A DNA stretch of 13,042 nucleotides from Opitutaceae bacterium (GCA_031266495.1 JAISAX010000822.1:1-13042), one strand, 5' to 3'; counted from the stretch's first letter, positions 1 to 6,011 are shown. Notes: a model not told the origin generated them from the letters alone. Numbers and translations: made by a program.

Positions 1-428
1 GCGTCCCCCCCCCCCCCCCCTTCCTTCCCCCAGCGGGCCGCAAAAAATTCCGTCTGCCCGGGATACGGGTATCCGACGCGGGCCAGCCACGCCTTGCTGA
101 CCGGGCCGGTGACGACACCCGAATACGCGCCCGCCAGGCACCCGGCCGCGGCGTGTTCCATGGCATCCCGGGCCACCCGCGCGCCGGCTTCGCCGGGCTG
201 GCCGGGCGTCGCCCCAAAACCGGTGTCGCCGACGGCGACTTTCGCCGCCACTTCGCAGGGCAACGTTTCCAGCCAGGACGCCGGGCCGATCACGGCCACT
301 CGGGCGCGTTCGGCGGGATACGTCTCCAGCCAGCGCGCAATGATCTCGGGGCCGACGCCGGCCGGATCGCCGCAGGTGATGGCGAGCGGGAGGGCGGAGG
401 GTCGCTGTGCGGAAAAATCGGTGTTCAT
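1..428 (-). CDS. pdxA: 4-hydroxythreonine-4-phosphate dehydrogenase PdxA, N-terminal part (3' end outside window)
   Basis: PdxA oxidises 4-phosphohydroxy-L-threonine in the cytoplasmic DXP-dependent pyridoxal phosphate pathway. The visible 142 codons start at ATG 428 (MNTDFSAQRPS) and carry the family's N-terminal signature ITCGDPAGVGPEII at about residues 17-30 and then VTGPVSK followed by PGQTEFFAARWG. Both match PdxA; E. coli PdxA is about 329 residues, so roughly 40% is seen and the metal-binding histidines lie outside the window. No clear Shine-Dalgarno precedes the ATG. Right at the window edge the coding strand has a run of 16 G giving five Gly codons after WGKE, a place where family members normally continue with ordinary sequence. 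This is either a low-complexity insertion or a sequencing problem. The gene lies 99 nt downstream of lpxA on the same strand and may be co-transcribed with it. Confidence 0.9.
   Translation of the reverse strand, partial: MNTDFSAQRPSALPLAITCGDPAGVGPEIIARWLETYPAERARVAVIGPASWLETLPCEVAAKVAVGDTGFGATPGQPGEAGARVARDAMEHAAAGCLAGAYSGVVTGPVSKAWLARVGYPYPGQTEFFAARWGKEGGGGGD
5..20. repeat. C16 homopolymer inside pdxA at window edge
   Basis: There are sixteen consecutive C on the plus strand, read as G16 in the pdxA coding strand. The run stays in frame with the upstream pdxA codons and then gives GAC. Such tracts slip easily in replication and in sequencing, so the exact length is uncertain. Confidence 0.85.
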
Positions 429-477
429 CGGTTGGTGCGGTGGTGAATCTGGTCGAGTCAAGTCGGGCGGGTGATCT

Positions 478-505
478 GTCGAAGGTCGAAAGGTCGAAGG
501 TCGTC
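478..505. repeat. 7-8 bp tandem repeat, GTCGAAG type
   Basis: Four units run in order: GTCGAAG, GTCGAAAG, GTCGAAG and a partial GTCGTC. They lie in the 99-nt gap between lpxA and pdxA, which has no other gene. The style (short purine-rich units of about 7 bp) recurs elsewhere in the window with different unit sequences. Confidence 0.75.
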
Positions 506-508
506 AGC

Positions 509-526
509 GGCCCGCCGGAGCGGGCC
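509..526. repeat. REP-like hairpin abutting the lpxA stop codon
   Basis: A perfect 7-bp stem GGCCCGC / GCGGGCC with loop CGGA ends one base before the lpxA stop codon TAG (528-530). There is no T-run on either side, so it is not a classic intrinsic terminator. It looks like a palindromic intergenic repeat that landed at the gene's 3' end. It could still protect the lpxA mRNA end or slow polymerase before pdxA. Confidence 0.7.
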
Positions 527-527
527 T

Positions 528-1274
528 CTACAAGGCGGCGGTGGCCTCGATCATCTCGCGCGAGGGGCGGGCGATGCCGCGCTTGCCGAGGGTGAAAAAT
601 CGGATGAAGTGCCGCGCTTCCGGCGTGCGGGCGTCTTCGAGCAGCTTCGCCGCCACATCGCGGATGTTGCCGGGCGTATAATAGATGGCGCGGAAAGCGT
701 CCTTCAGTTCGCGCACGGCAGCGGCTTCGACGCCGCGACGCCGCAGGCCCACGAGGTTCAGGCCGATGATTTCGTTGCGCTCCGCCACCATGACGTTGGG
801 CGGGATGTCGAGCGCGATGCGTGCGCCGCCGGCGATCATCGCGCCCTCGCCTACCCGCCCGAACTGGTGCAACCCGGCGCCGCCGCCGACAAACACGTGC
901 GCCTCCACGTGCAGATGCCCCGCGAGCAACGCGCCGTTGGCGAGGATCACATGGTCGCCGAGCACGCAATCGTGGGCCACGTGCGCATCCGCCATCAGGT
1001 AACTCTGCGAGCCGATCAGGGTCGCCCCGCCGGCATGCGTGGCGCGGTTGACGGTGACATGTTCGCGGATCGTCGTCCCGGACCCGATACGCACGCCGGA
1101 TTCCGTCGCCGGGTCGAACTTGATGTCCTGCGGCTCCCCGCCGATGACCGCATGGGAGTGCACCGTGACGCGGTCCCCCAGCACCGTGCCCCGGCGCAGG
1201 ATGACTCCCTCGCGGATGTGGCAGTTTTCACCGAGGACGACGCCGTCCTCTATTATGGCAGTCGGATGGATCAT
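528..1274 (-). CDS. lpxA: acyl-ACP--UDP-N-acetylglucosamine O-acyltransferase LpxA
   Basis: LpxA transfers a 3-hydroxyacyl chain from acyl carrier protein to UDP-GlcNAc, the first step of lipid A synthesis in the cytoplasm. The 248-residue product (E. coli LpxA is 262) shows hexapeptide left-handed beta-helix repeats from residue 4 to about 165 (PTAIIEDGVVLG, IGSGTTIREHVTV, LGDHVILANGALLAGH). GGEPQDIKF matches the conserved E. coli GEVNQDLKY region. AHVAHDC contains H98 and H101, and H101 aligns with catalytic His125 of E. coli; H120 aligns with His144. The helical C-terminal part (from about 176, GLRRRGVEAAAVRELKDAF) is also typical. The start is ATG 1274, giving MIHPTAIIEDG. The frame stays open far upstream, but only as antisense of tcdA. 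The N-terminus is about eight residues shorter than E. coli's. It is divergent from tcdA and upstream of pdxA. Confidence 0.95.
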   Translation of the reverse strand: MIHPTAIIEDGVVLGENCHIREGVILRRGTVLGDRVTVHSHAVIGGEPQDIKFDPATESGVRIGSGTTIREHVTVNRATHAGGATLIGSQSYLMADAHVAHDCVLGDHVILANGALLAGHLHVEAHVFVGGGAGLHQFGRVGEGAMIAGGARIALDIPPNVMVAERNEIIGLNLVGLRRRGVEAAAVRELKDAFRAIYYTPGNIRDVAAKLLEDARTPEARHFIRFFTLGKRGIARPSREMIEATAAL

Positions 1275-1307
1275 GGGCGAAAAACAAGATCCCTGACAAT
1301 TTGTTGA

Positions 1308-1398
1308 AAACGCTGAAAGGCTGAAAAACCGGCGGCTGAAAGAAAGGGTGTTACGCGGGCCGGCGTAACGTCCGGTTTTTTTCAGCTTTTCAGCGTTT
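1308..1398. repeat. Nested inverted repeat between divergent lpxA and tcdA
   Basis: Outer arms 1308-1332 and 1372-1398 are near-perfect inverted copies (AAACGCTGAAAGGCTGAAAA type; one mismatch and a 2-nt A-run length difference). Inside them lies a second perfect 7-bp palindrome GTTACGC / GCGTAAC (1350-1356 and 1363-1369, loop GGGCCG). The element fills most of the 148-nt divergent intergenic region, so it must overlap or adjoin the promoters of both genes. On the plus strand the right arm begins with CCGG followed by T7, so an RNA from the tcdA direction could also form a terminator-like hairpin before its own gene. Confidence 0.8.
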
Positions 1399-1422
1399 CG
1401 GCCTTTCGGCTTTTTCTCCCGC

Positions 1423-2277
1423 ATGCACCCGTCCGACGATTTTCCTGACCGTTTTGGCGCGCTCGGCCGGCTCTTCGGCCGCGTGGCGCTTGCCCGGCTG
1501 CGTGCCGCGCACGCTTGCGTCGTCGGCACCGGGGGCGTCGGTTCGTGGACGGCCGAGGCGCTCGCCCGCAGCGGCGTCGGCGCGATCACGCTCATCGACC
1601 TCGACGATGTGTGCATCACCAACGTCAATCGCCAGCTTCCCGCGCTCGATGGCCAGATCGGCCGGCCCAAGGTGGTCGCCCTCGCCGATCGTATCCGGCT
1701 TATCCATCCCGGTTGCCGCGTCACCGCCGTGATGGAGTTTTTCACCGCCGCCAACGCCGATGCGTTGCTCTCCCCTCCCCCGCCTCCCCCGCCGCCCCCC
1801 CCTCCTCCGCCTCCCGCGCCCTCCGCGCCCCCGCCTCCCGCGCCGGGATTCTCCGTTGTCGTGGACGCCATCGACAATGTTGGCAACAAGGCCCTGCTCG
1901 TCGCCGAATGCGTGCGCCGCGGCCTCCCTTGCGTGACGACCGGGGGCGCCGGCGGCAAACGCGACGCTACCCGCCTGCGCACGGGCGATCTCGGCCTCTC
2001 CGGCGGTGACGACCTGCTCAAACAGGTGCGCAAGAAACTGCGCCGCGAGCACGGTTTCCCGGCGGGCGAACGCGTGCGCTTCGGCGTGCGCTGCGTGTGG
2101 TCGGATGAAAAACCGGTTTTCCCCTGGGCCGACGGCACCTGCCGCGCCGGCGTGGAGCCCGGCAGTCGCCTGCGGCTGGATTGCGCCAGCGGCTTCGGCA
2201 CGGCGGTCTGGGTGACGGCCTCCTTCGGCCTCGTCGCCGCCCAGGAGGCGGTCGCCGCGATCACCGGCGTGCCTTAA
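1423..2277 (+). CDS. tcdA: tRNA threonylcarbamoyladenosine dehydratase (TcdA/CsdL, ThiF-E1 superfamily) with a polyproline insertion
   Basis: TcdA uses ATP to dehydrate and cyclise t6A37 of tRNA to ct6A. The 284-residue product begins DRFGALGRLFG (residues 9-19), the usual TcdA entry. It then has the nucleotide-binding loop CVVGTGGVGSWTAEALARSG (32-51), the acidic strand LIDLDDVCITNVNRQ (57-71), a second strand VVVDAIDNVGNK (146-157), TTGGAGGK (172-179), and the TcdA-like C-terminal FGLVAAQEAVAAI (268-280). I call TcdA over MoeB/ThiF because of the DRFG start, the DPxx-free tail and the absence of CxxC zinc pairs; this is family knowledge, not a search. Odd feature: residues 118-141 are almost only Pro with a few Ala/Ser, between FFTAANADALL and GFSVVVDAID, where relatives have a short loop. 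It shares TTAA with the stop of convergent purU. No clear Shine-Dalgarno is seen. Confidence 0.9.
   Translation: MHPSDDFPDRFGALGRLFGRVALARLRAAHACVVGTGGVGSWTAEALARSGVGAITLIDLDDVCITNVNRQLPALDGQIGRPKVVALADRIRLIHPGCRVTAVMEFFTAANADALLSPPPPPPPPPPPPPPAPSAPPPPAPGFSVVVDAIDNVGNKALLVAECVRRGLPCVTTGGAGGKRDATRLRTGDLGLSGGDDLLKQVRKKLRREHGFPAGERVRFGVRCVWSDEKPVFPWADGTCRAGVEPGSRLRLDCASGFGTAVWVTASFGLVAAQEAVAAITGVP
1774..1845 (+). repeat. C-rich proline-coding minisatellite inside tcdA
   Basis: An uninterrupted run of CCN codons (14 Pro, then APSAPPPPAP) includes a C8 tract at 1795-1802 and CCTCCCGCG-type 9-bp units. A 17-bp stretch, CCTCCCGCGCCCTCCGC (1810-1826), is identical to 3569-3585 at the start of polB. 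The reading frame of tcdA is kept, so the insertion is a tolerated surface loop rather than a disruption. Confidence 0.85.
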
Positions 2278-3140
2278 TCGAACACCACCGTCTTGTTCCC
2301 GTAAGCGAGCACGCGGTGTTCGAGCTGGAGCCGCACGGCGCGCGCCAGGACCATCCGTTCGAGATCGCGCCCCATGCGGACCAGGTCCTCGACGCCATGG
2401 CGATGGGTGACGCGCATGACGTCCTGGTGGATGATCGGTCCGTCATCGAGCACGGCGGTCGCGTAATGCGCGGTGGCGCCGATGAGTTTCACCCCGCGCG
2501 CATGCGCCTGGTGATAGGGTTTCCCGCCCGCGAACGCCGGCAGGAACGAGTGATGGATGTTGATCACCGGCTTGCCGAAATTTTGCAGGAAGGTCGCCGA
2601 CAGCACCTGCATGTAGCGGGCCATGATGACGAAATCCGCCCCCAGTTCGCGCAACAACGCCACCTGTTGCGCCTCGGCCGCGGTCTTCGTTGCCGCCGTC
2701 ACCGGGACAAGGTGATAGGGCAGCCCGTAGCCGCCGGCCGCCCCGGCCAGGTCGGGATGATTCGAAACGATCGCCACCAGATCGCAGTGATATTCGCCCG
2801 ACTTCCAGCGCCACGCGATGTCATGAAAACAGTGGTCAAATTTCGAGACGAACATCACCACGCGCGGACGCTGGTCGCGCCGCGTCACCCGCACATTCAT
2901 GCCGAGGTTGCGGGCAAACCCGGCAAACGCCTCCCGCTCGCCCTCCACATCGGCCGTCGCCGCCGCCGTCGGCACCCATTCCACGCGCTGGAAAAACACG
3001 CCCGCCTCGCGATCCTGATGCTGGTCGGCGTGCAGGATGTTGCCGCCTTTTTCGAAAATCCAGCCGGAGACACGGGCGACAAGCCCGGGCTGGTCGGGAC
3101 CGTGCAGGAGAGCGACGAGGGAGGAAGGCAGATGACTCAT
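2274..3140 (-). CDS. purU: formyltetrahydrofolate deformylase PurU
   Basis: PurU hydrolyses 10-formyl-tetrahydrofolate to tetrahydrofolate and formate, balancing one-carbon pools and supplying formate for purine synthesis. The 288-residue product has the usual family length. An N-terminal ACT domain (about 7-85, ALLHGPDQPGLVARVSGWIF) is followed by a formyltransferase domain (about 92-285) with VVMFVSKFDHC, VAIVSNHPD, ADFVIMARYMQVLS, INIHHSFLPAF and GATAHYATAVLDDGPIIHQD. The catalytic triad expected for this fold is present: N194, H196 and D232. The start ATG 3140 (MSHLPSSLVALLHGPDQPG) sits at the family's usual N-terminus; the open frame further upstream encodes only GAAA-repeat translation. 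No Shine-Dalgarno is visible. It is convergent with tcdA: its TAA (2274-2276) overlaps the tcdA TAA (2275-2277). Confidence 0.95.
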   Translation of the reverse strand: MSHLPSSLVALLHGPDQPGLVARVSGWIFEKGGNILHADQHQDREAGVFFQRVEWVPTAAATADVEGEREAFAGFARNLGMNVRVTRRDQRPRVVMFVSKFDHCFHDIAWRWKSGEYHCDLVAIVSNHPDLAGAAGGYGLPYHLVPVTAATKTAAEAQQVALLRELGADFVIMARYMQVLSATFLQNFGKPVINIHHSFLPAFAGGKPYHQAHARGVKLIGATAHYATAVLDDGPIIHQDVMRVTHRHGVEDLVRMGRDLERMVLARAVRLQLEHRVLAYGNKTVVFD

Positions 3141-3150
3141 GGCAAACAGT

Positions 3151-3252
3151 TTTGTTGAAAACGAAATCCGGAAACCAAAATGAAAACCCGGAACCAAAAC
3201 CGAAACCCGAAAGGCTGAAAGCGGAAAAACGGAAACCGAAAAGCGGAAACCC
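3151..3252. repeat. GAAA-periodic purine-rich leader upstream of purU
   Basis: The plus strand carries many GAAA words at irregular 6-8 nt spacing (TTGAAAACGAAATCCGGAAA, then AGGCTGAAAGCGGAAAAACG and CCGAAAAGCGGAAACCC). It begins with TTTGTTGAAAACG (3151-3163), identical to 1300-1312 just upstream of lpxA. In both places the word lies a few nt to a few tens of nt upstream of a minus-strand start codon. It holds no gene. Together with the next two repeats it fills the gap of about 370 nt between purU and polB. Confidence 0.6.
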
Positions 3253-3306
3253 GGCCCACGGCCCACTGCCCACCCTTCGATTCATCAGCTTTCCTGACGT
3301 TGATTT

Positions 3307-3378
3307 TTTACCGCGAAGGACGCGAAGGACGCGAAGAAATCGGGCATTTTATTGTTCTTCGCATCCTTCGCGGTAAAA
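3307..3378. repeat. Inverted repeat built of CGCGAAGGA 9-bp units
   Basis: The left arm (3307-3338) reads TTTTACCGCGAAGGA, then a second CGCGAAGGA, then CGCGAAGAA. The right arm (3355-3378) is the reverse complement of the same motif with one 9-bp unit fewer. The unit resembles a dispersed 'CCGCGAAGGACGCGAAG' repeat that I recall from intergenic DNA of several environmental phyla. A long, slightly bulged hairpin between the divergent purU and polB genes would result. Confidence 0.75.
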
Positions 3379-3402
3379 TGGATCGGATCGGTTTTGGTGC
3401 GG

Positions 3403-3438
3403 CCAATCGACGAAAGGGGCGCACCAATCGGCGAAAGG
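3403..3438. repeat. Two direct repeats CCAATCGRCGAAAGG, 21-bp period
   Basis: Copies at 3403-3417 and 3424-3438 differ at one base. They lie 75-110 nt upstream of the chosen polB start, a position suited to a regulator site or simply another intergenic repeat. The two-turn spacing (21 bp) places both on the same DNA face. Confidence 0.55.
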
Positions 3439-3511
3439 AGTACGGCTTCGCCGCGCCAAGGTTATGTGGTTAGTTCTTTCCGCGCTTCCCCTTTCTGTTT
3501 TCCCTTCCGCC

Positions 3512-5902
3512 ATGCCTGACCACCCGACCACTCACTTCCCCCTCCCCCCCCCTCCCGCGCCTCCCGCACCTCCCGCGCCCTCCGCCCCCCCGTCGCTCTG
3601 CGGCCTCTGGATCGCCGCCGACGGCATCGCGCACCTCGCGCTCGCCCGGCCCGACGGCACCCGCGAAGAACGCACCGACACCCTCCGCCCCTTCGCCTGG
3701 CTCACCGTCCCCACCACCGAATCGCCCGACCTCGCCACCGAACGCGCCACCAACGCCCTCCACATCGAACCCCTCGCCGGCGACGCCGTTTTCAACCGCC
3801 TCGTCCACGCCGACACCCTCCCCGCGTTCGATGCCTTCGTCAAAACCGCCCGCGCCGCTTCCGGCGCCGGCATCGGCGTCGATGTCATCCGGCCCGCCGA
3901 AAGCCAGTACCTCCTCCAGCACCGCCAGCGCCTCTTCCGCGACATCAGTTTCAGCCAAGTCCGCCGCTGCCAGATCGACATCGAAACCGCCTCGCACGAC
4001 GGCGAGTTTTCCGACGCCACCAAACCCGGCGACCACATCCTCGCCATCGGCCTGCGCTTCAATTATCCCCCTCCCGCCAGCGCGACGGAACACCGGAAGG
4101 GAAATCCCCCCCCTCCCCCTCTCGCCCCCGTCCCCGTCCCTGTCCCCGGCCCGCATCCCGCCCCGCGCACCCGCCTGCTCGTCCTCGAAGCGATGACCGA
4201 TGCCGCGGAAAAAAAACTCCTCGAAGAACTCAACACCATCCTCGCCGCCGAAGACCCCGACTTCATCGAAGGCCACAACCTCTTCAAATTCGACCTCGAC
4301 TACCTGCGCCGCCGCGCCCGCCGGCACAAAGTCCCGTGCGCCTGGGGCCGATTCGGCCAGCCCGCCACCTTTCGCAACAGCCGCCTCAAAGTCGCCGAAC
4401 GCTGGATCGACTTCCCCCGCTGCGACCTGCCCGGCCGCACCGTCGTCGACACCTGGCTCCTCATCCAGCACTACGACATCACCACGCGCGAACTCACCTC
4501 GTACGGGCTGAAAGACGTCGCCCTCTATTTCGGCATCACCGACGAAACCACCGACCGCACCTACATCGAAGGAGCGCGTATCCAGGAAACATTTCACCAG
4601 GACCGCGACCGCTTCCTCGCCTACCTCGCCGACGACCTCCGCGAGACGCAAGGCATCGCCGACCTGCTCCTCCCCACCTACTTCGAGCAGATAAAAACAT
4701 TCCCCATCCTCCCGCAGGAAGCGATCCTGCGCGGCATCACCAACAAGATCGACCTGCTCTTTCTCGAAAACTACTACCACGCCCGCCAGACCATCCCCGC
4801 GCCACCCGAAACCCGCCCCTTTGAAGGCGGCTACACCCGCAACTTCCGGGAAGGCGTTTACCGGCACATCCTCCACTTCGACGTAGCCTCGCTCTACCCC
4901 AGCCTCCTGCTCGCCATCGGACGCAACCCCCGCAACGACACCCTCGGCGTATTCATCCCCCTGTTACGCAACCTCCGCGAATACCGCCTGCGCTACAAAC
5001 AACACGCCCGCACCGCGCCCACCCCCGACGAACGCGCCGAAGCGCAAGCACGCCAGGCCAGCTTCAAAATCCTCATCAACTCCTTTTACGGCTACCTCGG
5101 CTTCTCCGGCGCGCGCTTTGGCGACGGCGACCTCGCCGCCGAAGTCACCCGCCGCGGACGCGAACTCCTGCAAACCCTCATCGACGCCTTCGCCGCCGAA
5201 GGCTGCACCATCCTCGAAGCCGACACCGACGGCATCTACCTCTCCACCCCCCGCTACCACGACCACCCCGAGACCCTCCTCGAAAAAATCACCCCCCACC
5301 TCCCGCCCGGCATCGAACTCGAGTACGACGGACGCTACGAAGCGATGTTTTGTTACAAAACCAAAAACTACGCGCTCTACGACGGCGAAACCCAAAAAAT
5401 CATCCTGCGCGGCAGCGCCCTCCGGTCACGCGGCACCGAACCCTACCTGCGCCGCCTCGGCACCATGCTGATCCACTTCCTGCTCGGCGCCAGCACCGAC
5501 TCCCCGCTCGACGAAATCGCCCGGCTCCGCGACACCATTGGACGCCGCGACCACCCCGTCACCGACCTCGCCAAATCGGAAGTACTCGGCCAAAACCCCG
5601 ACGCCTACGAACTCTGGATCAACAACGGAGGCAAACCCCGGCGCCCCGCCGCCGAGGCCGCGCGACAACTCACCCCGCGCCCGCGCATGGGCGAACGTAT
5701 CGCCTACTACATTACACCCCGCGCGCCCGGCCGGACGTCCGACTGGCAACGCGCCCGCCCCGTCGCACTCCACGACGCCGAAACCGCGCCCTACGATGCG
5801 AGCTATTATCTGGAAAAGATCGACGACTGGCTCGACCGCTACGGCCCCTTCCTCGGCGTCCCCCCCGCCGGCGGCGGCGGCATCCAGGGCGAACTGTTTT
5901 GA
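3512..5902 (+). CDS. Family B DNA polymerase with 3'-5' proofreading exonuclease and C-terminal clamp-binding peptide
   Basis: This is a template-directed DNA polymerase of about 796 residues (E. coli Pol II is 783). Numbering is from ATG 3512. The exonuclease motifs are complete: Exo I IDIET (D156, E158), Exo II GHNLFKFDLDYL (N256, D261) and Exo III YLADD (Y371, D375). The polymerase motifs are complete too: A HFDVASLYPSLLL (D457), B KILINSFYG (K519, N523-G527), C EADTDG (D571, D573), and a following KTKNY. The last five residues are QGELF, the consensus beta-clamp-binding form, as at the end of E. coli Pol II (QLGLF). Oddities are a Pro/Ala tail at residues 10-27 and a Pro-rich insertion (about 186-219) between Exo I and Exo II. 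An ATG at 3464 would add 16 residues; I reject it because that stretch is CTTTC-rich intergenic-type DNA. An SOS or repair role as for Pol II is inference; no LexA site was recognised. Confidence 0.93.
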   Translation: MPDHPTTHFPLPPPPAPPAPPAPSAPPSLCGLWIAADGIAHLALARPDGTREERTDTLRPFAWLTVPTTESPDLATERATNALHIEPLAGDAVFNRLVHADTLPAFDAFVKTARAASGAGIGVDVIRPAESQYLLQHRQRLFRDISFSQVRRCQIDIETASHDGEFSDATKPGDHILAIGLRFNYPPPASATEHRKGNPPPPPLAPVPVPVPGPHPAPRTRLLVLEAMTDAAEKKLLEELNTILAAEDPDFIEGHNLFKFDLDYLRRRARRHKVPCAWGRFGQPATFRNSRLKVAERWIDFPRCDLPGRTVVDTWLLIQHYDITTRELTSYGLKDVALYFGITDETTDRTYIEGARIQETFHQDRDRFLAYLADDLRETQGIADLLLPTYFEQIKTFPILPQEAILRGITNKIDLLFLENYYHARQTIPAPPETRPFEGGYTRNFREGVYRHILHFDVASLYPSLLLAIGRNPRNDTLGVFIPLLRNLREYRLRYKQHARTAPTPDERAEAQARQASFKILINSFYGYLGFSGARFGDGDLAAEVTRRGRELLQTLIDAFAAEGCTILEADTDGIYLSTPRYHDHPETLLEKITPHLPPGIELEYDGRYEAMFCYKTKNYALYDGETQKIILRGSALRSRGTEPYLRRLGTMLIHFLLGASTDSPLDEIARLRDTIGRRDHPVTDLAKSEVLGQNPDAYELWINNGGKPRRPAAEAARQLTPRPRMGERIAYYITPRAPGRTSDWQRARPVALHDAETAPYDASYYLEKIDDWLDRYGPFLGVPPAGGGGIQGELF
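3541..3592 (+). repeat. C-rich proline-coding minisatellite at the 5' end of polB
   Basis: A C9 tract (3544-3552) is followed by three CCTCCCGCR 9-bp units coding Pro-Pro-Ala, then CCCTCCGCCCCCC. Bases 3569-3585 are identical to 1810-1826 in tcdA. It encodes residues 10-27 of the polymerase, ahead of the conserved N-terminal domain, so its length can vary without harm as long as the frame is kept. Confidence 0.8.
4103..4168 (+). repeat. Second C-rich proline-coding tract within polB
   Basis: It begins with C8 (4106-4113), then CCN and GTN codons giving Pro runs and a PVPVPVPG segment (about residues 198-219). It lies between the Exo I and Exo II motifs and looks like a flexible surface loop. 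It lacks the exact 17-bp word shared by the other two tracts. Confidence 0.65.
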
Positions 5903-5914
5903 TGGGAAAAGTGG

Positions 5915-5973
5915 CATGGGCATCCAGCCCGTGAACGTTGCCTCTCCGGCGTGGCACGGGCTTCCAGCCCGTG
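5915..5973 (-). repeat. REP-like palindrome doublet downstream of polB
   Basis: The first palindrome is CATGGGC-ATCCA-GCCCGTG (5915-5933, one mismatch in the stem). The second is CACGGGC-TTCCA-GCCCGTG (5955-5973, perfect 7-bp stem). The sequence between them, read on the minus strand, is CCACGCCGGAGAGGCAACG, nearly the spacer of the palindrome array at 10421-10618, so this copy has the opposite orientation. It starts 12 nt after the polB stop codon and could act as an mRNA 3'-end structure. Confidence 0.8.
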
Positions 5974-6011
5974 TTCGTGTTCCGGAGCGCACGGCCTTCC
6001 CGCCCCGCCCT

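Noticed and set aside
1275..2264. Open frame continuing upstream of lpxA on the minus strand, making a 578-residue protein
   Set aside because: The extra 330 codons are the antisense of tcdA, rich in Arg/Ser/Gly with a poly-Gly run. The LpxA family start is at ATG 1274.
3464..3511. Upstream ATG of polB giving MWLVLSALPLSVFPSA, which looks like a signal peptide
   Set aside because: A replicative or repair polymerase is not exported. This stretch is CTTTC-rich DNA like other leaders here, and the next ATG (3512) suits better.
3403..3511. LexA/SOS box controlling the family B polymerase
   Set aside because: The repeats there are direct, not palindromic, and match no LexA site that I know; an SOS link remains speculation.
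3470..4876. 468-residue minus-strand open frame opposite polB
   Set aside because: Its composition (Gly/Val/Glu repeats) is that of a shadow of a high-GC coding strand; the plus strand has all polymerase motifs.
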